A stretch of 13,360 nt of DNA from Patescibacteria group bacterium UBA6489 (lineage in GTDB: Bacteria; Patescibacteriota; Gracilibacteria; BD1-5; UBA6164), in assembly GCA_002435385.1 (NCBI GenBank), contig DJMN01000062.1:1-13360 (forward strand), written 5' to 3'. The translations under genes were made by a program, and so were the position numbers. The notes below the pieces were generated by a model. It saw only the letters and a list, made by a program, of their open reading frames with translations, did not search any database and was not told the DNA's origin. This document shows, one piece after another, positions 1-8,609 of the stretch. How positions within the stretch are numbered: position 1 is the stretch's first letter; every line of letters starts with the position of its first letter.

Positions 1-2444
1 TAAATTTCTACTTTTGTAGATCTTGAGGTGGTGGGACTGGTTCGGTAGGTTTAAACCCCATAATAAATTTCTACTTTTGTAGATAAGGAAATCCATAAAA
101 GAAAAATTATGTTTAAACCCCATAATAAATTTCTACTTTTGTAGATAGGATGAGGCACAACCTCAACAGCCTGTTTAAACCCCATAATAAATTTCTACTT
201 TTGTAGATATACCCCTCAAGTTGGTATGTATTAATCGTTTAAACCCCATAATAAATTTCTACTTTTGTAGATTACTATTGCTACATGACCGTATTTTATT
301 GTTTAAACCCCATAATAAATTTCTACTTTTGTAGATTTTGTTGGGTATGCTATTATTAGTTCGTTTAAACCCCATAATAAATTTCTACTTTTGTAGATCT
401 CAATCTCAATATCAATCTCAATTTGTTTAAACCCCATAATAAATTTCTACTTTTGTAGATTGTAAACATTAAATCAAAATTAAAACCGTTTAAACCCCAT
501 AATAAATTTCTACTTTTGTAGATCTTTAGCTAATGATATGCTATAATGAGGTTTAAACCCCATAATAAATTTCTACTTTTGTAGATTCTCTCAGACCCTC
601 ATGTAGGTCGTGTTTAAACCCCATAATAAATTTCTACTTTTGTAGATTAGGACAAATGGGAACTCACACTCAAGTTTAAACCCCATAATAAATTTCTACT
701 TTTGTAGATATGTTATTACTCCATATCTATTATCATGTTTAAACCCCATAATAAATTTCTACTTTTGTAGATCTTTTTCTATCTCCAAATCTCCAAGAGT
801 TTAAACCCCATAATAAATTTCTACTTTTGTAGATACATTTTCCCCCTCGTAAATGAACTGCGTTTAAACCCCATAATAAATTTCTACTTTTGTAGATAAC
901 TGTCTATATCGTTCAACCATTCATGTTTAAACCCCATAATAAATTTCTACTTTTGTAGATTTTTCAGGGGGGAGGTCGTTATTATAGTTGTTTAAACCCC
1001 ATAATAAATTTCTACTTTTGTAGATGTAAAATCTCTATCATAGTCTAACTGTTTAAACCCCATAATAAATTTCTACTTTTGTAGATATTCTTCAAAAGTG
1101 TCATATTTCATAGTTTAAACCCCATAATAAATTTCTACTTTTGTAGATTAGAAGATGTGGGAGTAATAGAGTTTTTGTTTAAACCCCATAATAAATTTCT
1201 ACTTTTGTAGATACTCTCAAGTATTTACATAATTATTTGTTTAAACCCCATAATAAATTTCTACTTTTGTAGATAATTGAACATTACATTCTTATATACA
1301 GGTTTAAACCCCATAATAAATTTCTACTTTTGTAGATTCAAAAGGTTACGTTGTCGGCTCATGCGTTTAAACCCCATAATAAATTTCTACTTTTGTAGAT
1401 AACGAAATCAATTCAAAAATTCGGAAAGTTTAAACCCCATAATAAATTTCTACTTTTGTAGATTCTTTGTCTGTCATCTTGATTATTTTTGTTTAAACCC
1501 CATAATAAATTTCTACTTTTGTAGATTCTCAATATTCATCATTGTACCATTCCCGTTTAAACCCCATAATAAATTTCTACTTTTGTAGATTCAAGTCATG
1601 TTCTTTTATGTTAAAAAGTTTAAACCCCATAATAAATTTCTACTTTTGTAGATAATTGCCTGCTGTGATGTATTTTTATTGTTTAAACCCCATAATAAAT
1701 TTCTACTTTTGTAGATTACACAAGGAGTTTGAACAGGAATTTGTTTAAACCCCATAATAAATTTCTACTTTTGTAGATAGAACCAACGGATTTCACAAAT
1801 TCTAGAGTTTAAACCCCATAATAAATTTCTACTTTTGTAGATGGAATATTACGACCGTCCATTACTTTGTTTAAACCCCATAATAAATTTCTACTTTTGT
1901 AGATGCATATTCTCTCTTCAATACGGCTCATGTTTAAACCCCATAATAAATTTCTACTTTTGTAGATGGGTTTCTCATTTAGATTGACAAATGTTTAAAC
2001 CCCATAATAAATTTCTACTTTTGTAGATTGTAAATTGTTTATGTTTACCATTTTTTGTTTAAACCCCATAATAAATTTCTACTTTTGTAGATTTTCATTC
2101 TTTATTTCTTCAATTGTCGTTTAAACCCCATAATAAATTTCTACTTTTGTAGATTTAAATCATTCTCAATGTGCCACTCCTGTTTAAACCCCATAATAAA
2201 TTTCTACTTTTGTAGATACACGAACAAAACGTCTTTTAACCCAGTGTTTAAACCCCATAATAAATTTCTACTTTTGTAGATTATTTAATTCTTCTTTCAT
2301 AAATTTAGTTTAAACCCCATAATAAATTTCTACTTTTGTAGATCCTCTGAGACTCCCTTATATTCTACAATGTTTAAACCCCATAATAAATTTCTACTTT
2401 TGTAGATATCAAGTGTAACCTTCTGCCTTGCATGTTTAAACCCC
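1..2444 (+). CRISPR. Type V-A (Cas12a-type) CRISPR array, 39 spacers, leader-distal part
   Basis: A 36-base repeat beginning GTTTAAACCCC and ending in AATTTCTACTTTTGTAGAT recurs about every 62-63 bases. The 3' end is the classic Cas12a crRNA handle, with TCTAC and GTAGA pairing around a TTTT loop. I count 38 full repeats, apparently identical, starting at 49, 111, 173, 237, 301, 363, 425, 488, 551, 612, 674, 737, 799, 862, 925, 990, 1051, 1113, 1177, 1239, 1302, 1365, 1428, 1491, 1555, 1618, 1681, 1743, 1807, 1869, 1932, 1993, 2057, 2119, 2182, 2246, 2308 and 2372. Base 1 falls inside a further repeat (1-21 visible), and a truncated repeat closes the array at 2434. Spacers are 25-29 bases, mostly 26-28, and all differ. 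In Cas12a systems the handle precedes the spacer, so the array is transcribed on the plus strand. Leader, newest spacers and any cas12a/cas1/cas2 genes should lie upstream of base 1. Assignment to Cas12a rests on the handle alone. Confidence 0.98.
2434..2444 (+). repeat. Truncated terminal CRISPR repeat
   Basis: Only the first 11 bases of the repeat (GTTTAAACCCC) remain, followed by unrelated sequence (GATTATTTTGG). The crRNA handle is missing, so this copy cannot start another crRNA. A degenerate last repeat is typical of the leader-distal end and fixes the array polarity: the oldest spacers lie at this side. Confidence 0.9.
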
Positions 2445-2487
2445 GATTATTTTGGATATTAAAAAAAAGAAATAATGCATACCTTTG

Positions 2488-4218
2488 CTATACTAAAACA
2501 CCACTCTGCAAATCCACCATCTCCTTATAATACTTTCCATGCTTTAAAAGCTCCTTATGAGTTCATCTTTCAATAACTTTAAATCAATCCATAACAATTA
2601 TATCATCAGCCTTTTTTACAGTTTGAAGCCTATGGGCAACAACAATAACAGTTCTATGCTTGAATAGATTATTTATAGCCTTTGTAACCTTTTCTTCTGA
2701 AAAACTATCAAGAGCAGAAGTAGGCTCATCCAAAATAATAATCTCAGGATCTTTTATAAAAATCTTAGCAATAGCAAGTCTTTGTCTTTGCCCTCAAGAT
2801 AACCTAATTCATCTTTCTCAAATTTCAGTATTTAATCAACCCTTAAATTCAAAAACAAAATCAGCTTTTGCATCTTTTAAAGCCTTTTTAATCTCAGAAT
2901 CTGAAATATCTTTTTTACTTCAATATGTTAAATTATCTATAATGGTTCCATCAAAAATAGAAGGCTCCTGAGTTAAATATCAAATATGTTTATAATATGA
3001 TTTCAAACTAATATCATTGATATTCTGTTTATCAATAATAATATTTCCTCATTGAGCTTTCAAAAAACCAGAAATAAGTTTAATAAGAGTAGTCTTTCCT
3101 GAACCAGATCTTCAAATAATAGCAGTCTTTTTTCATCACTTTATATCTAAATCAAAATTTTCAAATATCATTTTTCCAGAAGAATACGAAAAACTTAAAT
3201 TTTTAACTTCAAAATCTCATTTTATATGTTTAAAATCTTTTCAAGTTTCATATCATTCTATTCTAGGAGTTTTATCAAATAAGTTATAAAGTTTTTCTAC
3301 TTTAACATAGTCTTTTGTAAAGTTTTTATAGAAATCAACAGCTTTTGAAATCTTTGCATCAAGCAATGTTAATATAGCTGTTATAGCTAAAAAATCAGAG
3401 AAATCATATGTTCATTTTATTACTCATATTCAAACAACAAATATAGCTAGTATTTTCAAAAAATTATTTATAGATTCATTCATTCAAAAACTAATTTCTA
3501 GCCATATCATTCTTTTTCTAAAATGATAGGTAGCCTTATCTGTTAAATAATTCAATCTACTTATTTCTTTATCAGTTTTATTATTTTGGAGTATTTCAAA
3601 CTTTGACATAATAATTTTTACAAAGTCTTTTGTATATATATTTAAATAGTCTATCATTTTACTCCTTTCTGCGATTGCTCTAGTATTGATTATTTTAGTT
3701 AATAATAACAAAAATACTGTTAATACAACAATTATAAGAGTGTATATTCATATAATCTTATAAACATAAAAAAATGAAAATAAAAAGGTAAAAGATATTT
3801 GCAATCAAAACCAGAAGAATTGACTTACTAATCCAGACCATGATTCTATTCATCTTTCTATAAGAGCTATAAGCTTTCATGTACCGATTTTTTCATAACT
3901 ATTATTTTCAAACATTATAAAATCTTTTACATATTTTTTTTGTAGATACTTTTTAGTCTCACCTATACAAATGGGATATAAATCTTTTCAGAACCATCAT
4001 ATTATACGAGACAATACGATAAAACCTATAAACCAATAAGTTATAGTATAAACATTCTCTATATTTCACACTTCTATTTCTTTCGTAATTTTTTTAAGTA
4101 TTTCAATACTATACAGCCAGAAAAAAGCTGTAAATAAAGAAAATAAAGTATAAAAAACAACAACTATTTTCTGCTCTTTTATTGGTTCAAAAAATCTCTT
4201 TATTTCTTTTGTTGTCAT
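2488..4218 (-). CDS. ABC exporter half-transporter (membrane domain fused to ATPase)
   Basis: This is a 576-residue fusion of an N-terminal multi-helix membrane domain and a C-terminal ATPase, the usual layout and length of a homodimerising type IV ABC exporter in the cytoplasmic membrane. Hydrophobic stretches occupy roughly residues 15-300. The ATPase shows Walker A GRSGSGKTT (369-377, K375), a Q-loop in YLTQEPSIFDGTI, signature LSGGQ (473-477), Walker B ILDEP (D497, E498) and the switch histidine H529 in VVAHRL. The first glycine of the Walker A motif and the first of LSGGQ are encoded by TGA, so the gene is readable only with TGA as Gly. The ATG at 4218 starts MTTKEIKRFF; no Shine-Dalgarno is visible. 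It follows the glycosyltransferase gene on the same strand after 151 bases holding a palindromic repeat. The family exports lipids, glycolipids or peptides; pairing with a glycosyltransferase suggests a glycolipid or envelope precursor, which is inference. Confidence 0.93.
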
Positions 4219-4253
4219 ATTTATTTTTCTTAATAATGTAATAGACTAAATTA

Positions 4254-4357
4254 CTCCCTTTACCAAAGGTAAGGTGAATTGCCCCCAAAGGGCATAAGCT
4301 TTGCAAGAGAGGATCCCTTGGGGGGTAGAGTACCTGAAATAGAGCGGAAGGGGCTGG
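4254..4357. repeat. Palindromic intergenic repeat, copy A
   Basis: A GC-rich island of about 104 bases lies between two AT-rich genes. It shares blocks in the same order with 12249-12330: CTCCCTTT at the left edge, then CCAAAGGTAAGGTGAATTGC, GCAAGAGAG, and GGGGTAGAGTACCTGAA. Inside are self-complementary parts such as CCAAAGG/CCCTTGG and GCAAAG/CTTTGC, so a folded transcript is likely. This copy has an extra internal stretch compared with copy B. It looks like a small non-coding repeat of the REP or MITE kind; no coding sequence is seen in it. Confidence 0.75.
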
Positions 4358-4369
4358 TATTATACTAAA

Positions 4370-5314
4370 TTACCTCTCATAATAATTTTTCTTATTCAAG
4401 TACAAATTATCTTCTATCAATTTTCTATTTTTAGCAATCAAATCTCAAATAACTCAAAGAGCAAAAAACTGAAAAGCAAGAATTATAAAAACTCAAGATA
4501 AAACAAGAGATTGAATTTTTCACGTATCTCATGTTATTGAAAAATAATAATACAAAAACCTAGAAATACCAGCAAATCAAATAAAGAAAAATACTACTCA
4601 GAAACTGAAAAATATTTTTAGGGGATTATACATAGCATAAACCCTCAAAATTATTTGAGCGGTTTTAAAGATATGATCAAACATATTTTTAAAAAGTCTT
4701 GAAGGGCGAGTCGGAGGATTTGTTTTTATTTTTATAAAATCAACTTTTAATCACTTTTTTCAAGCTTGTATCAAAGTATCTACAGCATAACTAAAAGTAG
4801 AAGTTATATTTAATCTGTAAATAGATTCTCTAGAATAAGCCCTAAATCAACTTACACTATCAGGAACATCAACTCCAGATAAAAATCTAACAACAAAGCT
4901 ACCAAAAAATTGAAAGAATTTTTTCAGAATTGAAAAGTGTTCTATTTTAGAAGTTTGTCTATCTCATAAAACCATATCAGCTTTTTTCTCTACAATAGGT
5001 TTCACAAGGTCTTTTATATAAACGGAAGGATATTGATTATCTCAATCAGTATTTACAAGTATATCTGCATTATTTTTTAGAGCATTATCCACTCAAGTCT
5101 TAAAAGCTTCTCATAATCATCTATTTTTCTTATGTTTCAATACATAAGTTACTCAACACTCTTTTGCAACTTTGATAGTATTATCACTACTTCCATCATC
5201 TATTATCTGAGTTTCTATTTCTGAAATACCATCTATTTTTTTAGGAAAGTCTTTTATAACACCTTTTAAAGTTCCCTCTTCATTATAACAAGGAATCTGT
5301 ATAATTAGTTTCAT
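4370..5314 (-). CDS. Family 2 glycosyltransferase, polyprenol-phosphate glycosyltransferase-like
   Basis: This 314-residue protein has a cytoplasmic GT-A catalytic domain followed by two C-terminal membrane helices. It opens with MKLIIQIPCYNEEGT, the standard GT2 nucleotide-sugar-binding start. Further landmarks are IIDDGSSDNT (residues 37-46, binding the nucleotide), NTDGDNQYP (88-96, a DxD-like metal and sugar site) and SGFRAYSRE, typical of dolichol/undecaprenyl-phosphate sugar transferases. The helices lie near residues 225-295. Such enzymes move a sugar from UDP- or GDP-sugar onto a polyprenyl phosphate for later use outside the membrane. Many glycines are TGA codons. It is upstream of the ABC exporter on the same strand and probably co-transcribed with it. 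A promoter candidate lies just upstream (5345-5372), so the pair need not depend on the gene before it. The sugar and the lipid acceptor cannot be read from the sequence. Confidence 0.9.
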
Positions 5315-5344
5315 TATTTTATATAATTATTTTATAGCCTTGTC

Positions 5345-5372
5345 ATTATATAAATTTATATAAAAATAACAA
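5345..5372 (-). promoter_or_regulatory. Candidate promoter for the glycosyltransferase-exporter pair
   Basis: On the minus strand, TTGTTA (5372-5367) is followed after 16 bases by a perfect TATAAT (5350-5345), about 30 bases before the ATG at 5314. The region is very AT-rich, so chance matches are likely, but the position between a hairpin and the gene start is sensible. Confidence 0.4.
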
Positions 5373-5400
5373 AATCAATATTTAGTTTTTTTGATAATAT

Positions 5401-5418
5401 ATACTTGTTTACAAGTAT
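5401..5418. promoter_or_regulatory. Perfect 18-base inverted repeat
   Basis: ATACTTGTTTACAAGTAT is two 8-base arms around TT. It lies between the terminator-like hairpin at 5425-5450 and the promoter candidate at 5345-5372. Such a short-loop palindrome just upstream of a promoter could be an operator for a dimeric regulator. It could also be part of the terminator region. No regulator gene is in view. Confidence 0.4.
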
Positions 5419-5424
5419 AATTCA

Positions 5425-5450
5425 TAAAAGCTGGTATACTCCAGCTTTTA
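5425..5450 (-). terminator. Hairpin terminator candidate after the 280-residue secreted protein gene
   Basis: A perfect 10-base stem (TAAAAGCTGG pairing with CCAGCTTTTA) surrounds a 6-base loop, 18 bases past the stop codon at 5468. On the minus strand the stem ends in CTTTTA with only a short T tract. On the plus strand it is followed by a T-rich stretch. It could work in either direction, but only the minus-strand gene needs it. Confidence 0.6.
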
Positions 5451-5467
5451 ATTCTTCTTTTTCTTTT

Positions 5468-6310
5468 TTACTCCTCAATTCCTTCTTTTAATTGTTCATT
5501 TTTCCACTCAGCCTCATCATAGATCAATTTCAACTCTTCAACTAATTTACTTCCAGAATCAGGAATAATAACTTTAGATTTATTAACTATAGCCTCTTTA
5601 TTATTTATAAGAGTATCAAGTAGATTCTTATTATAAGCATTCAGATAAGAATACTGCCTTATAAAATTAGAAACAAAAACCAAAATTATCTTATTCTTAT
5701 AATACTCTTGTTTTAAATTAGTATAAGTCTCTATATTCTCAATACTAGAATCACTATCAAAATTTTTCGAATCAGCAGATATCTTAGTTTTTAAAGTCTC
5801 TACCTGGCTATCAGTACTTGTCATTGTATTACTCAAAGTCACTGTATAACTTTGTAAAATAGAAATATTTGAAGCTCAATCCTTATACCTAAGCTCTAGT
5901 TGAGAGATCAAATCATCCAAAGCCTCTTCTCTATCAATTGAATTATCTAACAAATCCAATACATCAACTCTCAATAAATTAAGATATTCTTTTATTATAA
6001 GCATATTAGCATCTATTATATCTCAAACCACTAAATCAGGATTTCATATAATAGTTTCCAACTTAGGAACATCTTGATAACTTTTTATAGGAGTAGTTTG
6101 TCTTTTAGTAAATCAAATTCATACATTCGTAGATATTGCCACACCAACTCTTCATAAATCACTAGAATCAGCACTCTTAAAAGTATACTTATTTTCATCT
6201 GCAATTACCTGTTTATCCAGAAATACATTATCTACAGTAATTAAACCTATTAAAATAATAATAGTTAAAGTTGATATTTTTAAAAAAACTTTTATAGTAT
6301 GCACGCTCAT
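5468..6310 (-). CDS. Unknown secreted or membrane-anchored helical protein
   Basis: I do not recognise this 280-residue protein. It starts MSVHTIKVFLKIS and has one strongly hydrophobic stretch at about residues 8-25 (STLTIIILIGLITV), which fits a signal peptide or N-terminal anchor. The body should therefore face outside the cytoplasm. After a short region with SSDLGRVGVAIS, the rest is rich in Leu, Ile, Glu, Lys and Asn in long helix-like runs with few prolines, compatible with coiled coil. No cysteines or catalytic motif stand out. Several glycines are TGA. If TGA is treated as a stop, only the last 124 residues remain, so automated annotation would shorten it. It is divergent from the murein hydrolase gene across 70 bases and is separated from the downstream glycosyltransferase by a hairpin. 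A role at the cell surface is inference. Confidence 0.85.
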
Positions 6311-6380
6311 ATGGAGAAAAATTATTAATTTTACGATAAAAAAATCCTTATAGAAGCATTATATCATATAAAACCCTAAA
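6311..6380. promoter_or_regulatory. Divergent promoter region
   Basis: These 70 AT-rich bases must hold the start signals for both the unknown secreted protein (minus) and the murein hydrolase (plus). A perfect TATAAT occurs on the minus strand at 6363-6358, but I see no convincing -35 box for it and no clear plus-strand promoter. The two genes could be coordinately controlled. Confidence 0.35.
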
Positions 6381-8300
6381 ATGAAAAAAATTTTAATAGC
6401 TTTTATCTTATTTTTTAGCTTTTCAGGTATTACATTTGCATTAGAATGAATTGAAATAATCACCAGAGAACAACGGTGAGCAAACGAAGAATATAGATAT
6501 TTAGACTCTGCAGAATGGAAAGCAATCATAGAAAAACGGAATAATACACCAACAGTAGAACTTACACAGGCACAAAAGGATAAAATAGAAAAACAAAAAT
6601 TAATGAATGAAATCCTTATAGAAAAGTATTATGATGATAATAATTTAGTGAGCGTACAAACAGAAGAAAATTGAAGAGAATTAGCTTGGCCAATCCAAAA
6701 AACAAAAAGTGTTAAAGGAATAATTATACATCATACAGTATCTGATTATGACAATTCTATTAAATGAATAAGAGCTATTTATCAGTATCATGCAATATCA
6801 AACCAACGGGGAGATATTTGATACAATTATATCATATGAAAAGATTGAGAAATATTTGAATGAAGAGCATGAGGGGATAATGTAGTATGAGCACATGCAA
6901 AATGGAATAATCGTTCTACAGTCTGAATAGCTGTTTTATGATCATATGGAACACAAGAAATAAATGCAAAACAATATGCTTCACTAAAAAAACTAAGTAA
7001 ATATTTAATAGAAAAATACAATATTGATTTAAATGGAACAATGTACTTTCATAAAGAATGCATATGAAGTGATTGTACTCTACCTCTTACAAGCTTTCCA
7101 TTAGAACCACTTATCTGACACAGAGATGCATGATCAACAAGTTGTCCTTGAGATAAACTTTATGCTCAAGTACAACAAATGAAACAAGAACTAAAAAACG
7201 AAGTCCACATAATATCACCTACATTAACTAAAAGTATTGAGGATAAAGTAACACTAAATATAGATAAGGATGCTCTTTTTAAAAAGTTAGAGTGAATAGA
7301 TGACTATAAGATATTTTCAGTTTTATTAAAAATAGAAGAACTTCTAGATGGAGATATAAACACTTACTCATACATAAAGTTTGAAAAATTTAAATACTTA
7401 CTTATAGATTATTTCAAACAAAGAGACAAAATCTATGCTATGGAAAAATGACAATATTTTGATGATAACAATCAAATCAAGGTCAAACTATCATATCCAG
7501 AAGCTGATACAATTTCTATAAACTCATGAGGTAAATTATATGAAATATCAAGATTTTGAAAATCCTTAAAACTTTGAGAGGAAATTTTACCTATGATAAA
7601 AATTGATTCACCAGAAGGTTCTTACTCAGAAATAACATCTTGGGATAGAAAACCAACTTGGGATACAACATGAAGATACAATGATAATAAATTTAGATGA
7701 AGTCTAGTCCTTTTTTCAAAAGATAATAAAATAGTAGTAGTAAATCTATTAACTATGAACGATTATTTAAAAGGACTTTGAGAGGTAAGTAATAGCAGCA
7801 ACGAAGAAAAGATAAAAACGATAATAATAGCAGCTAGAACATATGCTACTTGGTATACACAAAAAGCTAGAAAGTTTGAATGAGAATGGTATGATGCAAG
7901 TGATGATCCAGATGTATTCCAAAAATACTTATGATATAGCTATGAAATGAGAAGCCCTAAAGTAGCTGAAATAGTAGAAAAAACAAAAGATATTGTTATA
8001 AACTATGATTGAAATCTTATAAAATCTTGGTATTTTTCTCAGAGTGATTGAAGAACTTTAAGTTTTCAAGAATATTGTATGAAAAACTCAAATGATATAA
8101 ACTACTGTACCCAAGAAGCTACTAAATATCCATTTTTAGTTTCTGTATCAGACCCAGCATGAAAAGGAAAAACTAGATCTGGTCACTGAGTTGGTATTTC
8201 TTGAATTTGAGCAACATATTTTTCAAATGCATGATGGACTGCTCAAATGATAATTGAATACTATTATAAATGAGTTGATATAGTAAGTAATAGTCTATAA
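6381..8300 (+). CDS. Secreted murein hydrolase: amidase (PGRP/Amidase_2) fused to SpoIID/LytB domain
   Basis: This 639-residue protein starts with a clear signal peptide (MKKILIAFILFFSFSGITFA, cleavage likely near residue 20). Residues about 110-265 form a type 2 N-acetylmuramoyl-L-alanine amidase domain. IIIHHT gives zinc ligand H117; GHRDAGSTSCPG gives H247 and C255, with the eight-residue spacing seen in T7 lysozyme and PGRPs. This domain would cut the bond between MurNAc and the stem peptide. Residues about 400-639 match SpoIID/LytB: YLKGLGEV with the likely catalytic E468, AARTYATWY (484-492), DPDVFQKYLGY and GHGVGISGIGA (601-611). SpoIID is a lytic transglycosylase acting on denuded glycan, so one polypeptide could first strip the peptides and then cleave the glycan. 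A linker with no recognised domain separates them. No Shine-Dalgarno precedes the ATG. Many glycines, including several in the catalytic motifs, are TGA. A strong terminator follows. Confidence 0.92.
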
Positions 8301-8312
8301 TAATTACACACA

Positions 8313-8350
8313 AAAAAAATATTTTTCTAAAAATAGAAAAATATTTTTTT
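8313..8350 (+). terminator. Rho-independent terminator after the murein hydrolase gene
   Basis: A perfect 17-base stem (8313-8329 with 8334-8350) closes on an AAAA loop and ends in seven T residues, 12 bases past the stop codon. The stem is almost entirely A/T. It is nearly symmetric, so it might also stop transcription from the other side. Confidence 0.8.
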
Positions 8351-8382
8351 GACTATTTTATACTAAAATTACTAAAAAAATT

Positions 8383-8410
8383 TTGTCATTTTTTAAAAAA
8401 GTGATAAAAT
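8383..8410 (+). promoter_or_regulatory. Candidate uvrB promoter with extended -10
   Basis: TTGTCA (8383-8388) and TAAAAT (8405-8410) are 16 bases apart, and the -10 box is preceded by TG plus one base, the extended -10 form. It lies directly after the upstream terminator and about 200 bases before the uvrB start. It is the best sigma-70-like match in the window by eye. Confidence 0.5.
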
Positions 8411-8441
8411 GAATTTCATTCAATCTAAGAGGAACAATAAA

Positions 8442-8483
8442 ATGAGTAACTATAGTTATCTTAGATGATATTTTTTACATTAA
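8442..8483 (+). CDS. Possible 13-residue leader peptide ORF ahead of uvrB
   Basis: The ATG at 8442 is preceded by AGAGGA (8428-8433) at an ideal 8-base distance, the only convincing Shine-Dalgarno-like site I see in the window. The ORF reads MSNYSYLRGYFLH with one TGA glycine and stops at TAA 8481-8483. An in-frame upstream ATG at 8409 overlaps the promoter candidate. It could be a leader peptide, or chance in AT-rich DNA. No function can be given. Confidence 0.25.
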
Positions 8484-8609
8484 TAGATTCAATAAGAAGA
8501 AGTCTAAAAAGAGAATAATAGTCCTATCCTCTATAAAAAAAAGGGTTTAAACTTTCTTTGAAAAATACAGAGAAAGCGAATATTTTATTTAACAATAATT
8601 TAGAACCTA

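Larger units (their letters stand above)
8301..8609. other. 309-base gene-poor stretch: terminator plus uvrB leader
   Basis: This stretch holds the terminator at 8313-8350, a promoter candidate at 8383-8410, a 13-codon mini-ORF at 8442-8483 and an imperfect hairpin at 8552-8576 (CTTTCTTTG with CAGAGAAAG, one mismatch, 7-base loop). A second open frame, 8401-8550 from a GTG, encodes 49 residues including TIKGVTIVILDDI, which faintly recalls the phosphoribosyl-binding part of ComF-type proteins. It has no good start and overlaps the promoter candidate, so I do not call it a gene. The transcript leader of uvrB would be about 190 bases, unusually long for this window. Confidence 0.5.

Noticed and set aside
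1..2433. Spacers matching genes in this window (self-targeting)
   Set aside because: By eye I found no spacer with a convincing match to 2445-13360; a computed search would be needed to exclude it.
2445..2487. Terminator between array and exporter gene
   Set aside because: The A-rich stretch has no complementary arm; no hairpin could be found.
2660..2971. Plus-strand open frame of 103 codons over the exporter ATPase
   Set aside because: It is the complement of the Walker B and LSGGQ region of the minus-strand exporter; the minus-strand reading has all the ABC motifs.
8543..8552. GGGTTTAAAC matching the reverse complement of the CRISPR repeat start, considered as an anti-repeat
   Set aside because: Only 10 bases match and the core GTTTAAAC is itself a palindrome common in AT-rich DNA. 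Cas12a arrays need no tracrRNA.
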